Below are positions 1 to 9,768 of a stretch of DNA of 64,000 nucleotides, one piece after another (within the stretch, counting starts at the first letter, position 1; each line of letters opens with the position of its first letter). Source of the stretch: Corynebacterium callunae DSM 20147 (lineage in GTDB: Bacteria > Actinomycetota > Actinomycetes > Mycobacteriales > Mycobacteriaceae); assembly GCF_000344785.1 (NCBI RefSeq), contig NC_020506.1, positions 1,922,001 through 1,986,000 on the forward strand. The letters are read 5' to 3'. The notes under the pieces are model-generated. The model did not search any database. It saw only the letters and a program-made list of their open reading frames with translations, and was not told the origin of the DNA. Both the position numbers and the translations under genes were made by a program.

Positions 1-236
1 ATGGTCTAACTGAAGAAGAACAGGCAACACTTGATGAGTGGTCTCAGATCCCTGTCATCGGTTCTGTCCTGGTTCCACCATCATGGGTAGAAATCCCCTT
101 CGCAGTTATCCAGGCTGTTGGTGCACTGATCGGATTTGGTGCCACTGCAGGTGCGATGGCTCTGCGTTTGAATCCTGATCTCAAGCCAGTTTTCCAGGAT
201 TACCTGACCAAGCTGGGCATTAACGTTAATGCTTAA
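1..236 (+). CDS. 3' end of an unidentified protein (5' truncated)
   Basis: The reading frame is open from base 3 and stops with TAA at 234-236, giving the last 77 residues of a protein whose start lies before the window. A hydrophobic, glycine- and alanine-rich stretch (from about VEIPFAVIQAV to GATAGAMAL) lies in the middle. It could be a membrane-spanning or signal-like segment, followed by a short polar tail ending in GINVNA. A strong hairpin follows 29 bases after the stop, which supports this as the real gene end. I do not recognise the family and assign no function. Confidence 0.6.
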   Translation, partial: GLTEEEQATLDEWSQIPVIGSVLVPPSWVEIPFAVIQAVGALIGFGATAGAMALRLNPDLKPVFQDYLTKLGINVNA

Positions 237-264
237 GTAGTTTGAGTGTCCTCCCAATGGGCAC

Positions 265-312
265 AATAAAGCGGCTGGCGATGAATTATTTTTCATCGCC
301 AGCCGCTTTATT
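265..312. terminator. Bidirectional intrinsic terminator
   Basis: A perfect 21-bp inverted repeat (265-285 and 292-312) with a 6-base loop has AATAAA at one end and TTTATT at the other. It lies between the convergent ends of the gene finishing at 236 and the minus-strand gene finishing at 344, so it can stop transcription from both sides. Confidence 0.9.
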
Positions 313-343
313 TGTTGCTGTTGTGCAACCCTCGCCCTACAGC

Positions 344-1549
344 TTAGAACAGTTCCTTAGTAGCGATACGAGCGCCCTCTACTAGGGACTCCAACTTAGC
401 CCAAGCGATCTGGGAGTGGAGGCGTCCACCAAGACCACAGTCGGTGGATGCCACAACGTTTTCTGGGCCAACCAACTTGGCAAACTGCACAATACGGTCA
501 GCTACAAGACGTGGGTGCTCCACTGCATTGATGGAGTGGGAAACCACGCCTGGGTAGATCACGGAACCTTCAGGAAGCTTGTGATCCTCCCAAACACGCC
601 ACTCATGAGCATGGCGAGGAGATGCACCCTCGAAGGAGAAGCCACCGACCTCAGCACGCAGGATTTCTTCAATAATGTCACCGAAAGGAATGTCGGTGGT
701 GTGTGGACCGTGCCAAGAACCCCAGCAGATGTGCAGACGGGTCTGCTCCTTTGGAAGGCCCTTTACAGCGCTATTGATAGCGTCGATACGGGTACCAATC
801 CACTGGCGGTAATCAGCCAAAGATGGTTCTGGGTTGATCTGATCCCACGCTTCTGCCAGGTCTGGAGCATCCAGCTGCACGGTCAGGCCAGCATCGGTAA
901 TGATCTTGTATTCCTGTGACAATGCGTCTGCACAGGCAGCCACAACCTCTTCATCGGTTGCATAGAACTTGTTCTTCAAACGAGCTGCAGATCCAGGGGA
1001 CAGTGCTGCAACGAAGCCACTTTGAGCTCCTGCCTTTTCCATGCCCTTTTTCAGAAGATCAACGTCAGTTTGGGTTTCTTCCTGGCCAATATAGGTAATT
1101 GGGCCGGTGAACTCTGGGTTACCAACGCTTGCGCGGCCGGCAAAGATTCCGGAAGCTGGATCCTCATATGCTTCGCGGAAGAGCTCGCGGTCACGGCGAT
1201 CAGAGAAGCTGGTCAGCTTGATGTTGCCCGGGGTGGAGCGGATTGCTTCCTGATTTGCCCAACGATCCTCGTCAGTCATGGTCAGGCCACCGAGGCGGGT
1301 AAAGGAGTAGTTCCACCAAGCGCCGAAATCGACGGCACCGGAGGTGACGTGTCCGTATTCACCCTCGTTAAGAATGTCAATGCCCAGGTCAGCCTGGCGC
1401 TTTACGACGTCATCTACCGAGGTCTGCAGGATCTGGAAGAATTCTTCTTCGCTGATCTCACCGTTAGAACGCTTAATGTTTGCGTCAAGCAGTTCTGGGG
1501 TACGTGGCAAGGAACCCACGTGGCTAGTCCGGATATGATCGATGCTCAT
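344..1549 (-). CDS. MetE C-terminal-like (cobalamin-independent methionine synthase II family) methyltransferase
   Basis: A 401-residue protein of the UROD/MetE-like barrel superfamily. The N-terminus has HVGSLPR, typical of the catalytic half of MetE. The C-terminus has a STDCGLG motif, whose Cys is a zinc ligand in the family, and an earlier HICWGSWHG segment supplies a likely His ligand. It lacks the N-terminal half of full MetE (about 750 residues), so it is a stand-alone barrel protein that may use another methyl donor or thiol acceptor; the substrate cannot be told from sequence. I chose the ATG at 1549 because GGAG lies 6 bases upstream; the frame continues 21 codons further up without a ribosome site. 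It lies downstream of dnaE1 on the same strand with a 110-base gap. Confidence 0.8.
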   Translation of the reverse strand: MSIDHIRTSHVGSLPRTPELLDANIKRSNGEISEEEFFQILQTSVDDVVKRQADLGIDILNEGEYGHVTSGAVDFGAWWNYSFTRLGGLTMTDEDRWANQEAIRSTPGNIKLTSFSDRRDRELFREAYEDPASGIFAGRASVGNPEFTGPITYIGQEETQTDVDLLKKGMEKAGAQSGFVAALSPGSAARLKNKFYATDEEVVAACADALSQEYKIITDAGLTVQLDAPDLAEAWDQINPEPSLADYRQWIGTRIDAINSAVKGLPKEQTRLHICWGSWHGPHTTDIPFGDIIEEILRAEVGGFSFEGASPRHAHEWRVWEDHKLPEGSVIYPGVVSHSINAVEHPRLVADRIVQFAKLVGPENVVASTDCGLGGRLHSQIAWAKLESLVEGARIATKELF

Positions 1550-1659
1550 AAAACTCCATTCACCAAAATAAAGAAAATACCTACTGCAATCTGACTCTAA
1601 CCCCATAGCCACCGCCCCACTCCACTGCGCGCGGAGATTTATTCATGGCGGTGTATGAA

Positions 1660-4600
1660 TTAGCCCAAAATCCCAGGTCCCATTGTGGCTTTCAAATCTC
1701 CCATAAGGCTGGCAGATCGACTAACCCGTAGGTGCTCACCCAAGATCATCACAGTGGAGCTTTCACCGTCGACAAGGTTGAGATAAACATCGGAGTCGCC
1801 CTTGTTATCCACCAATACTTGTTTCAATTTGGCGATATTAGACATGGTGCATTGATCGGTACGCATGGAAAGACGCAGTGGCAGGCCTTGGCCATTTCCC
1901 GGTCCTAACTCTGGAACCCGCAGGTCATCACAGAACAAGCTCATGCGGTCATCACGAATGGAAATATGAGCCTTTGCCAGGATGATATTGTCTTCCACAA
2001 TCAGCGAACCAACAATGGAATAGACCTTGTTAAACACTAGGAGTTCCACCGATGCACCGTTGTGGTCTTCCATGGTCACAATTGCCCATGGTGAGCCGTC
2101 CTTTTTGGAGAAGCGACGATCCACACCGGAAATAATGCCACCCACGGTTACCTCTGCACCATGTTTGAGTTCGCCAGCCACAATGGTGGTCAGCGGAGTA
2201 TCAATTTGGGCAGCAATGGCATCTTCATAACCGTCTAGCGGGTGGCCGGAGACATAAAGGCCCAGCATCTCTCGTTCCAAGGCAAGCTCATGTTTACGCT
2301 CCCACTTTTCATCAGGAACCGTAATTTGAAAGAAGCTTCCTACCTCGTCTTCAGCTTCAGAACCAAAGGCAGCAAAGAGATCAAATTGTCCCTTATCAGC
2401 AGCTTTCTTGGTGGCGATCACTGAGTCCACGGCATCTTCAAAGACCAACATTAGGCCCTTGCGAGGATGGCCAAGGGAGTCGAAGGCACCAGCCTTGATC
2501 AAGGATTCTGTAATGCGCTTATTACAAGGCAAGGTATCAATCTTGTCTAGGTAATCCGAGAAGTCCTTGAACATTCCCTTTTCCTTGCGGGTGGCGATGA
2601 TGGAATCCACCACTTCCGAACCAACGTTTCGAATAGCTCCCAAGCCATAACGAATATCGGTTCCAACCGGAAGGAAGTTCAGCGCTGACTCATTAATATC
2701 TGGGGACAGCACATGAATGCCAAGGTGGCGGCAATCGGCCAGGTAGATGGCAGATTTATCCTTGTTATCACCCACCGAGGTCAACAGCGCGGCCATATAT
2801 TCCGGCGCATAGTGAGCTTTAAGGTAGGCCGTCCAGAAGGACACCAATCCATAACCTGCGGCGTGGGACTTGTTAAACGCATAGCCGGCGAAAGGCAGAA
2901 TGGTATCCCACAGGGTCTTAATGGCTTCCTTGGAATAGCCATTGGCCTGCATACCGGCTTCGAAGTTAGCAAACTCCTTGGCAAGCACTTCAGGCTTCTT
3001 CTTACCCATTGCTTTACGGAAACCATCAGCTTGGCCAGCGGTGTAATTTGCCACCTTTTGAGAGATCTTCATGATCTGCTCCTGGTACACAATCAGACCA
3101 TAAGTTTCACCGAGGATTTCTTCGAGTGCTTCCTCCAGTTCTGGGTGAATTGGAGTAATAGGCTTGCGGCCATTTTTACGATCGGCATAGTCCCAGTGCG
3201 CGTTCACACCCATGGGGCCTGGTCGGTACAGTGCCAATGCAGCCACGATGTCATTAAAGCCAGTTGGCTGCATGCGCTTTAGCAGCTCCTGCATGCCGCC
3301 ACCATCAAGCTGGAACACACCCAGAGTTTCACCGCGGCTGAGCAGCTTATAAGTTTCTTCGTCTTCAATGGCAAGGTTTTCTAGGTCAAGTACTTCCCCA
3401 TCACGGTTTGCCTTGATGTTTTCAATGGCGTCACCAATAACCGTGAGGTTTCGTAGACCCAGGAAGTCCATTTTCAGCAGGCCAATAGCCTCACAAGCAG
3501 GGTAATCCCAACCGGTAATAAGCGCGCCGTCCGCAGGACGCTTCCACATGGGGATGCAGTCAAGCAAAGGAACCGAGGACATAATCACGGCACAGGCGTG
3601 CACACCTGATTGACGCACCACTCCCTCAAGTCCACGGGCGGTGTCATAAATTCGCTTAACATCTGGATCAGTTTCAATGAGCTGACGTGCAGCACCGGCT
3701 TCGTTATAACGAGGGTGAGAGGGGTCGGTGATGCCAGAGAGCGGAATGTCCTTGGCCATGATGGCTGGTGGCAATTCCTTGATTACGCGGTCTGCAATTT
3801 GATAACCCGGCTGACCCATTTGCACGCGGGCAGAGTCTTTCAGGGCCTGCTTGGTTTTCACGGTACCGAAGGTAATAACCTGGGCAATCTTGTCCTCACC
3901 CCAGCGTTCGGCGGCATAGCGAATCATCTCACCGCGACGACGATCGTCGAAGTCGATATCGATATCGGGAGCGGAGGGACGCTCTGGGTTCAAGAATCGC
4001 TCAAAGAGCAAACCGTGTTCAATGGGGTCAATATTGGTGATGGTCAAGGCATACGCAACCAAAGCACCCGCTGCAGAACCACGGCCTGGACCAACACGAA
4101 TACCAATGGAACGGGCATGCTTAATAAGCTCAGCCACGATAAGGAAGTAGGAAGGGTAACCCTTCATATCGATAACGGAGATTTCATACTCCGCGCGCTC
4201 GATATAATCCTCGGGAACCTGTTGGCCTGGGAAACGGTCTTCCAGACCGGCCATTACTTCGTGGTGCAGCCAAGACGTTGGGGTATAGCCCTCTGGGACG
4301 TCTGCAACGGGCATGCGGTCGTGCGGGTGTTCTTCCCAAATCTCGCCATAATCCTGGACGCGCTCGGCAATCCAGAGGGTGTTGTCGCAGCCTTCGGGGA
4401 CCATATCGTCCCAGAGTGCACGCATTTCCTCGGCGGATTTTACGTAATATCCCGTGCCGCCGAATTTGAAGCGGTCTTCGTCGTGAAGCGTCTTTCCGGT
4501 TTGTACGCAGAGCATTGCCTCGTGAGCTTGAGCCTGGGACTCCAGCACATAGTGGCAATCATTGGTCACTAAGGGTGGCAGGTTGAGCTTGCGGCCGATT

Positions 4601-5226
4601 TCTAGCAGCTCGCTGCGCACGCGGGTTTCAATATCAAGGCCGTGATCCATTAGTTCCAGGAAGTAATTATCGCGGCCATAGATGTCTTGCCACATGGCAG
4701 CAGCTTCTAAGGCTTCATCAAACTGGCCCAGGCGCAAACGGGTTTGCACATCGCCAGAGGGGCAGCCGGTGGTGGCAATAATGCCTTCGGCACGCTCGGC
4801 GATAATTTCGGCGTCCATACGAGGCCATTTACCCAGCTGGCCTTCATAGGAGGCCATGGAAGATAAGTAAAAGAGGTTACGCAGACCGGTGGCATTTTCA
4901 GCCAACATGGTCTGGTGCAAATAAGCACCGGAGGCAGAGACGTCATCTGACTTCTGGTGTGGTTCACCCCAACGCACACGCTCTTTATTAAAGCGGGATT
5001 CTGGTGCTAGGTAGGCCTCAATGCCAATGATGGGCTTGACGCCTGCTTCTGTCATCTTGCGATAAAAAGGATTGGAGCCATACATATTGCCGTGGTCAGT
5101 GATACCAACAGCAGGCATTTGCTGGCGCTGGACTTCATCTGCCAGCATGTCGATCTTGGCCATTCCGTCCAGCATCGAAAACTCGGTGTGATTATGAAGA
5201 TGTACAAATGAGGAGTTCTTGGCCAT
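1660..5226 (-). CDS. dnaE1: DNA polymerase III alpha subunit DnaE1
   Basis: Replicative DNA polymerase catalytic subunit, 1188 residues, the usual size for actinobacterial DnaE1. The PHP domain begins at once with [13 protein letters not shown]. The polymerase core follows, with the [14 protein letters not shown] segment near residue 385 and the catalytic aspartates in PDIDIDFDD at about residues 420-428. The C-terminal part carries an OB-fold region and the tau-binding end. The frame opens at a GTG at 5277, but ATG 5226 fits family length and has TAGACT 7 bases upstream, so a leaderless transcript is likely; ATG 5244 is another possibility. The gene is divergent from the RarD gene. Confidence 0.95.
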   Translation of the reverse strand: MAKNSSFVHLHNHTEFSMLDGMAKIDMLADEVQRQQMPAVGITDHGNMYGSNPFYRKMTEAGVKPIIGIEAYLAPESRFNKERVRWGEPHQKSDDVSASGAYLHQTMLAENATGLRNLFYLSSMASYEGQLGKWPRMDAEIIAERAEGIIATTGCPSGDVQTRLRLGQFDEALEAAAMWQDIYGRDNYFLELMDHGLDIETRVRSELLEIGRKLNLPPLVTNDCHYVLESQAQAHEAMLCVQTGKTLHDEDRFKFGGTGYYVKSAEEMRALWDDMVPEGCDNTLWIAERVQDYGEIWEEHPHDRMPVADVPEGYTPTSWLHHEVMAGLEDRFPGQQVPEDYIERAEYEISVIDMKGYPSYFLIVAELIKHARSIGIRVGPGRGSAAGALVAYALTITNIDPIEHGLLFERFLNPERPSAPDIDIDFDDRRRGEMIRYAAERWGEDKIAQVITFGTVKTKQALKDSARVQMGQPGYQIADRVIKELPPAIMAKDIPLSGITDPSHPRYNEAGAARQLIETDPDVKRIYDTARGLEGVVRQSGVHACAVIMSSVPLLDCIPMWKRPADGALITGWDYPACEAIGLLKMDFLGLRNLTVIGDAIENIKANRDGEVLDLENLAIEDEETYKLLSRGETLGVFQLDGGGMQELLKRMQPTGFNDIVAALALYRPGPMGVNAHWDYADRKNGRKPITPIHPELEEALEEILGETYGLIVYQEQIMKISQKVANYTAGQADGFRKAMGKKKPEVLAKEFANFEAGMQANGYSKEAIKTLWDTILPFAGYAFNKSHAAGYGLVSFWTAYLKAHYAPEYMAALLTSVGDNKDKSAIYLADCRHLGIHVLSPDINESALNFLPVGTDIRYGLGAIRNVGSEVVDSIIATRKEKGMFKDFSDYLDKIDTLPCNKRITESLIKAGAFDSLGHPRKGLMLVFEDAVDSVIATKKAADKGQFDLFAAFGSEAEDEVGSFFQITVPDEKWERKHELALEREMLGLYVSGHPLDGYEDAIAAQIDTPLTTIVAGELKHGAEVTVGGIISGVDRRFSKKDGSPWAIVTMEDHNGASVELLVFNKVYSIVGSLIVEDNIILAKAHISIRDDRMSLFCDDLRVPELGPGNGQGLPLRLSMRTDQCTMSNIAKLKQVLVDNKGDSDVYLNLVDGESSTVMILGEHLRVSRSASLMGDLKATMGPGILG

Positions 5227-5233
5227 GGTGGAT

Positions 5234-5239
5234 AGTCTA
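5234..5239 (-). promoter_or_regulatory. -10 element for leaderless dnaE1
   Basis: Reads TAGACT on the minus strand and fits the actinobacterial TAnnnT -10 pattern. Seven bases separate it from ATG 5226, so transcription would start at or next to the start codon. No clear -35 is visible. Confidence 0.5.
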
Positions 5240-5333
5240 GCCATCGTGTCAAAGCTAAGAAACTCGCTGTGGTCCACCCCTCCAATTGGGTATTAAAGGT
5301 GACATAACACCGCTGGGTATAAGGTGTGCACTT

Positions 5334-6194
5334 ATGATCTACGGCGTATTCGCATATTTAATTTGGGGGCTTTTCCCAGCATTTTTCCCCTTGCTGCTCC
5401 CCGCTGCACCGCTTGAAATTTTAGCTCACCGCATCTTGTGGACCGCGGTATTAATGCTCATTGTTATTACAGTTGCCAAGGGCTGGGGCGAGTTTAAAAA
5501 GACCGACCGCTCCACGTGGATCCGCATTATTTTTGCATCCATTTTTATTGCGGCCAACTGGTTGATTTACGTTATTGCAGTCAACGCCGGACACGTCACG
5601 GAAGCTGCCCTTGGCTACTTTATTAATCCGCTGGTCAGCGTGGTCTTTGGCATTTTCTTCTTTAAGGAACAACTGCGCAAATTGCAATTAAGCGCCGTTC
5701 TTATTGCCACTGCCGGTGTGCTATTTCTGACCTTCTTAGCAGGTCAGCCCCCATATTTGGCCTTGACCTTGGCACTGACCTTCGGTTTGTATGGAGCCAT
5801 TAAAAAGCAGGTAAAAATGTCTGCCATTGGTTCACTCACCGCGGAAACCCTGGTGTTATTGCCAATTGCCATCGTGTATTTGGGCTGGCTGGAGTTGTCT
5901 GGCCAGGGCACCTTCTTTAATAATGGCCCCGCACACTCGGCGCTGCTGATTAGCTCTGGGTTGGTCACCGCGGTGCCACTTTTGCTCTTTTCACTGGCAG
6001 CAAAGGCTATTCCGCTATCCACCGTGGGCATGTTGCAATATATGACGCCGACTATGCAGATGCTATGGGCGCTGCTGGTGGTTAATGAACAATTAGAGCC
6101 AGTGCGTTGGATCGGCTTTATTATTATCTGGGTTGCGGTGGCGCTTTATATCTTTGATATTTATCTCCAAAAACGCCACCACTCCGCAGCCTAA
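5334..6194 (+). CDS. rarD: RarD-type EamA family transporter
   Basis: A 286-residue integral membrane protein with about ten hydrophobic helices in two EamA repeats, beginning MIYGVFAYLIWGLFPAFFP, the signature start of RarD proteins. RarD proteins are putative small-molecule exporters of the drug/metabolite transporter superfamily; no substrate can be named. I chose ATG 5334, which has AAGG 9 bases upstream and a TATAAG hexamer at 5318-5323; an upstream TTG (5286) would add 16 non-hydrophobic residues. Its stop overlaps the stop of the next, convergent gene by 4 bases. Confidence 0.88.
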   Translation: MIYGVFAYLIWGLFPAFFPLLLPAAPLEILAHRILWTAVLMLIVITVAKGWGEFKKTDRSTWIRIIFASIFIAANWLIYVIAVNAGHVTEAALGYFINPLVSVVFGIFFFKEQLRKLQLSAVLIATAGVLFLTFLAGQPPYLALTLALTFGLYGAIKKQVKMSAIGSLTAETLVLLPIAIVYLGWLELSGQGTFFNNGPAHSALLISSGLVTAVPLLLFSLAAKAIPLSTVGMLQYMTPTMQMLWALLVVNEQLEPVRWIGFIIIWVAVALYIFDIYLQKRHHSAA

Positions 6195-6781
6195 GCACCG
6201 TCTAGCGGGGTGCCATCAACGTTGACTGGGCGAACTCCAAAAGCGCCCCAGGCAGCATCCGGTGGCAGCACCTCAACGCTAAAAACTTCCTGGTTGGCTG
6301 CCAATTGCTGCAGTACTTCCGGGGTATCCCGCACCACTACCCCGTTGAGCTCCTGCGGGGCACGAACGTTGCCGATACCGGCAAGCTGAGCGTCGACAAG
6401 CGTTATTTGACGTTGAAAAACATCGGCGCGGGTCTCGCCCGCAATCGGCTCCGGGAGGGGCATGGCTGGCGCAGATAGCATCACCATCGCGTTAACGCGC
6501 CCGACATCGGCAACCACCTCGGCCGCGCTACCCGCGTCGAGCGGCCTCTTAAAACTAACCAGCGCGTAGGCATCTCGGCCCGCCGGCGCCGCAGTAAGCG
6601 AGGTGGCAGCGCGTGCAGCGTAGGCGTCAATGCTTTCCGACGTTTCCTGGCCGAGCATATCGCCATTAATGGCCATCGGCTTTGCCGTGCGATCACTTAA
6701 ACTCAATAGCGCAACCACAACGACTAAGCCGAGAAGTGCTAATACGGCAGCGATCCGCCGACCTCGATCAAATCCATCCAT
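6191..6781 (-). CDS. Membrane-anchored protein of unknown function
   Basis: A 196-residue protein with one N-terminal hydrophobic helix (residues about 10-28, RIAAVLALLGLVVVVALLSL) after a short basic start, then an alanine-rich extracytoplasmic part. It contains no cysteine lipobox and no motif I recognise. Its ATG follows the pseudouridine synthase stop codon directly (TAG-ATG), so it is the last gene of an lspA - pseudouridine synthase - unknown operon and is probably translationally coupled. Its stop overlaps that of the convergent RarD gene. Confidence 0.75.
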   Translation of the reverse strand: MDGFDRGRRIAAVLALLGLVVVVALLSLSDRTAKPMAINGDMLGQETSESIDAYAARAATSLTAAPAGRDAYALVSFKRPLDAGSAAEVVADVGRVNAMVMLSAPAMPLPEPIAGETRADVFQRQITLVDAQLAGIGNVRAPQELNGVVVRDTPEVLQQLAANQEVFSVEVLPPDAAWGAFGVRPVNVDGTPLDGA

Positions 6782-7711
6782 CTAAGATTCCCGCAACACA
6801 TCCAAAGCGTGCTGGAGATCGTCAGGATATGGAGACTCAATCTCCATCCAGCGACCATCAGCAGGGTGATTAAAGCCCAGCGACACAGCATGCAGCCACT
6901 GCCTGGTTAGGCCTAGACGCTGCGACAATACTGGATCGGAACCATACATTGGATCGCCACAACAAGGATGATGTAAGGCCGAAAAATGCACACGAATCTG
7001 GTGGGTGCGTCCTGTTTCCAGGTGCACTTTCACCAAGGTTGCCTCCTGGAAAGCTTCCAGAGTTTCATAGTGGGTAACGGCATGTTTGCCTTCAGTGGTG
7101 ATGGCAAAACGCCAGCCTGCGGAAGGATGACGCCCAATCGGGGCCTCAATGGTGCCAGACATTGGATCAGGATGCCCTTGTACCAACGCATGGTAGGTCT
7201 TATCCACGGTACGGTCCCTAAAAGCCCGCTTGAGCACGGTATATCCGCGCTCTGAGGCAGCAACCACCATGACACCTGAGGTACCTACATCAAGACGCTG
7301 GACAATACCTTTGCGCTCGGGTGGGCCGGAGGTAGAAATCCTAAATCCAGCAGCTGCCAAACCACCAACTACAGTTGGGCCTTCCCAACCAACGGTTGGG
7401 TGTGCTGCCACGCCTACTGGCTTATTAACCGCAATGACATCATTATCGGCATAAAGGATATCGAGGCCAGGGACAATTTCTTCTTTGGGAATTAAGGGGC
7501 GTGCCGGCTCTGGCAATAAAACATCCAGCATGGAATCGGCCACGAGGCGATCACTCTTGCCCACTACTACCCCATCAACGCTGACGTCTCCGGCAGTTGC
7601 CAATTCAGCTGCGGTGGTACGAGAAATTCCCAACAGCTTTGAGAGTGCGGCGTCTACCCGCATGCCAGCGAGGCCTTCGGGGACGGGAAGTGTTCTACTT
7701 TGTCTGCTCAT
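6782..7711 (-). CDS. rluD: RluD-family 23S rRNA pseudouridine synthase
   Basis: A 309-residue protein with an N-terminal S4 RNA-binding domain (residues about 15-70) and a RluA/RluD catalytic domain. The catalytic aspartate sits in [14 protein letters not shown] (about residue 140). The family converts uridines in 23S rRNA (or tRNA) to pseudouridine; RluD itself modifies helix 69, but the exact site here is inferred. Its ATG overlaps the lspA stop by one base (TAATG), so the two are translationally coupled. The same lspA-pseudouridine synthase order occurs in mycobacteria (Rv1539-Rv1540). Confidence 0.88.
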   Translation of the reverse strand: MSRQSRTLPVPEGLAGMRVDAALSKLLGISRTTAAELATAGDVSVDGVVVGKSDRLVADSMLDVLLPEPARPLIPKEEIVPGLDILYADNDVIAVNKPVGVAAHPTVGWEGPTVVGGLAAAGFRISTSGPPERKGIVQRLDVGTSGVMVVAASERGYTVLKRAFRDRTVDKTYHALVQGHPDPMSGTIEAPIGRHPSAGWRFAITTEGKHAVTHYETLEAFQEATLVKVHLETGRTHQIRVHFSALHHPCCGDPMYGSDPVLSQRLGLTRQWLHAVSLGFNHPADGRWMEIESPYPDDLQHALDVLRES

Positions 7712-8304
7712 TATGCTTCTGCTCCATGTGCTGCCGGGGTGTTGTTGAGTTCTTTGTCTTGGGCTTTATTCCGAGTGATGTCGCGTTCTTCTAAGAACAT
7801 CCCAATTAAGAACACAATGACACCACAGGTGATGGAGGCATCGGCGATATTAAAAACTGCAAATCCGCCCACGGAAATGTAGTCGACCACATGGCCGAGG
7901 AAAAATGATGGCGCCCTAAAAAGGCGATCCAGGAGATTGCCCATGGCACCACCTGCCACCAGCGCCAAACCAACTGCAATCCAGCGGTGCTGAATGCGGG
8001 GCGCATAAATGGCAATACCAATAACAAAAGCTAATTGGATACAGGTGAAGATCCAGGTGTTGTTACCACCCATGGAAAATGCTGCGCCGGGGTTAAAAAG
8101 TAAATAGAAACGGAACCAATCGCCGATAACTGACACGGGGACGCCCGGTTCAAGCCAATTCAGCATGAGCGTCTTCACCAGCTGATCGACGGCTGCAATC
8201 ACCACTACGATGGCTGCCATTAAGGGAACCACCTGTTTGACGGTTGTCCTCTTTTCTTTCTTTGTCCTGGGGGCTGCATTGGCCCCTGCATCGTTTGAGG
8301 TCAC
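7711..8304 (-). CDS. lspA: Lipoprotein signal peptidase (signal peptidase II)
   Basis: A 197-residue inner-membrane aspartic protease that removes the signal peptide from prolipoproteins after diacylglyceryl transfer. Four hydrophobic helices follow a charged 25-residue N-terminal tail. The two catalytic aspartates are in GNLLDRL and in FNIADASIT. The C-terminal tail (after LEERDITR) is polar and longer than in E. coli. Start is GTG 8304. The gene opens the lspA-rluD-unknown operon. Two lipoproteins with clear lipoboxes are encoded within 4 kb (starts 8516 and 11979). Confidence 0.93.
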   Translation of the reverse strand: MTSNDAGANAAPRTKKEKRTTVKQVVPLMAAIVVVIAAVDQLVKTLMLNWLEPGVPVSVIGDWFRFYLLFNPGAAFSMGGNNTWIFTCIQLAFVIGIAIYAPRIQHRWIAVGLALVAGGAMGNLLDRLFRAPSFFLGHVVDYISVGGFAVFNIADASITCGVIVFLIGMFLEERDITRNKAQDKELNNTPAAHGAEA

Positions 8305-8502
8305 CTAGACTATCTTTCCCCATGTGGGGCAAAAACTTCCACCCGGACCCACCCATGGTCACAATTACAGGGCACCCCAACCCCGATTTCGCCAGGAAAA
8401 CAACCCTGTTAGTGCAGTGGCACACCATTATTATGGTGAAATTCAAAGCTTAAAGGCAGTTGCTTTTCAGGGTTCACTTGGCTAGCTGACCTTCACAAGC
8501 GA

Positions 8503-8508
8503 TAGGTT
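8503..8508 (+). promoter_or_regulatory. -10 element for leaderless lipoprotein gene
   Basis: TAGGTT fits TAnnnT and ends 7 bases before the GTG at 8516, so the transcript probably starts at the start codon. An AAGG lies between but is too close to act as a normal ribosome site. Confidence 0.5.
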
Positions 8509-8515
8509 TAAAGGC

Positions 8516-9607
8516 GTGCCACATACATTTTCTTCACGTTCTCTAGGTTTCCGTGTTCTCGCCGGCTCCCTCGTATTATCAACAACCTTGGGCCTTGCTG
8601 CTTGTAGTGAACAATCCCAAGACGATAGTCCCGCTGTAGAACAGGCCGTGGGTTTGGCCGTTGATGCACCCCGCGTGGTGGTCTTGGAAACAGGAACCGC
8701 CCCACTGAGGACATTTAGTTATAAGGATGTGCCTGCAGAAGGCGCCGAAGAAAAGACTCAAGATCTCACCTTGGACATTGCCCAAGGTTTTGCCCAAGCG
8801 GTTGGAACTGCCGCAGATGCTAATCCGGTAGCGCCTGCTGGTGGCGATGTGACCACCTTAACCTTGCCTATTAGCGCAAGTACCAAAGCAGCCGAAGCAT
8901 CTGAAGAGGAAGCAATTGCGGCTTCTCGTGACATCACTTTGAAGGTTGGAAACCCCGACTTCAGTGATCTCACCCAATCCCCCGATACTAACTCCGCTGC
9001 TGGTTTCACCCTCGGAATGCGCGCTACTGATAGTGGCCAAGCGACAACTTTAAGCTTTGCAGCTCCAGTTGATGCCACGGACAATGGACGAGCCTTGATG
9101 GAGCAATATTTGCTTACTTTTACTTCCCTGCCCATTGTCTTTCCCACCGAAGAGCTGGGTGTGGGAGCAAAATGGACAGTAGATAGTCGCGTAACTGGTG
9201 AATCCACGCTGTTACAGACCCTGGCCTACACGATTACTGGCTTTGAGGGCGATAAGGTTGACCTGGATGTAGCGGTCTCCCAGCGCCCCAGTATCTCTGC
9301 CATTGACATCACCACCACAGAGACAGCTACCGCCACCCCAGAATCAGCTACCGCGGCTGCGACCCCCACCGAGACTCCCGAGCAGCTTGCAGTGATGAGT
9401 TCCAATACCACTTCGGTAGGAACATTGAGCGTGGATCTTACTCAGCCATTGCCAACTGCTGGCCAAGTCTCATGGACTACCCGCGTAATTTATGGTGGTG
9501 CCACCAATGACACCCGCATTGTGCAGGACACAACTTCTTCAGTGAAGTTTGGCGAAGCTGAGGCTGCCTCCGAATCCACCTCCGAAACAGCCACTGAAAG
9601 CAAGTAG
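8516..9607 (+). CDS. Secreted lipoprotein of unknown function
   Basis: A 363-residue protein with a signal peptide ending in a lipobox, LGLAAC (Cys about residue 30), followed by an acidic, serine-rich linker. The mature part is rich in Thr, Ala and Ser, without membrane helices. A low-complexity stretch of Thr-Glu-Ala repeats (about residues 265-290, ETATATPESATAAATPT) splits it, and a similar Ser-Glu-Thr tail ends the protein. The segment VFPTEELGVGAKWTV resembles a phrase I associate with the DUF6263 family, but that is a weak inference. The gene is divergent from lspA. Confidence 0.78.
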   Translation: MPHTFSSRSLGFRVLAGSLVLSTTLGLAACSEQSQDDSPAVEQAVGLAVDAPRVVVLETGTAPLRTFSYKDVPAEGAEEKTQDLTLDIAQGFAQAVGTAADANPVAPAGGDVTTLTLPISASTKAAEASEEEAIAASRDITLKVGNPDFSDLTQSPDTNSAAGFTLGMRATDSGQATTLSFAAPVDATDNGRALMEQYLLTFTSLPIVFPTEELGVGAKWTVDSRVTGESTLLQTLAYTITGFEGDKVDLDVAVSQRPSISAIDITTTETATATPESATAAATPTETPEQLAVMSSNTTSVGTLSVDLTQPLPTAGQVSWTTRVIYGGATNDTRIVQDTTSSVKFGEAEAASESTSETATESK

Positions 9608-9628
9608 CCAGCCTCAAATGCTTGGCTC

Positions 9629-9768
9629 TTGCCAATTGTTGAAGCTGGGTGCATAATTCAAACATGATCCTTCGATAGTCACACTCTCGGTATTTTTCCG
9701 TTTGCTTAGGCTCCACCGCCCTCTTTGGTGCAGAGCCAAAGTTTTGTTTGACTTCGAAGGACTTTTTT
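9629..9768 (+). promoter_or_regulatory. Promoter and attenuator-like leader of the ABC-F gene
   Basis: TTGCCA (9629-9634) and CATAAT (9652-9657), 17 bases apart, form a promoter whose start point would fall near 9664. At 9664-9678 there is a complete four-codon ORF, ATG ATC CTT CGA TAG (MILR), that would be leaderless. It is followed by an imperfect hairpin (9709-9717 with 9727-9737), a T-rich run (GTTTTGTTT), and then the ABC-F ribosome site GAAGG at 9756-9760. Short upstream ORFs with attenuating hairpins control several antibiotic-responsive ABC-F genes in other bacteria; the role here is inference. Confidence 0.5.

Noticed and set aside
3610..4572. 320-codon + strand frame opposite dnaE1
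   Set aside because: It lies wholly inside dnaE1 with no family motif; a shadow of codon bias on the other strand.
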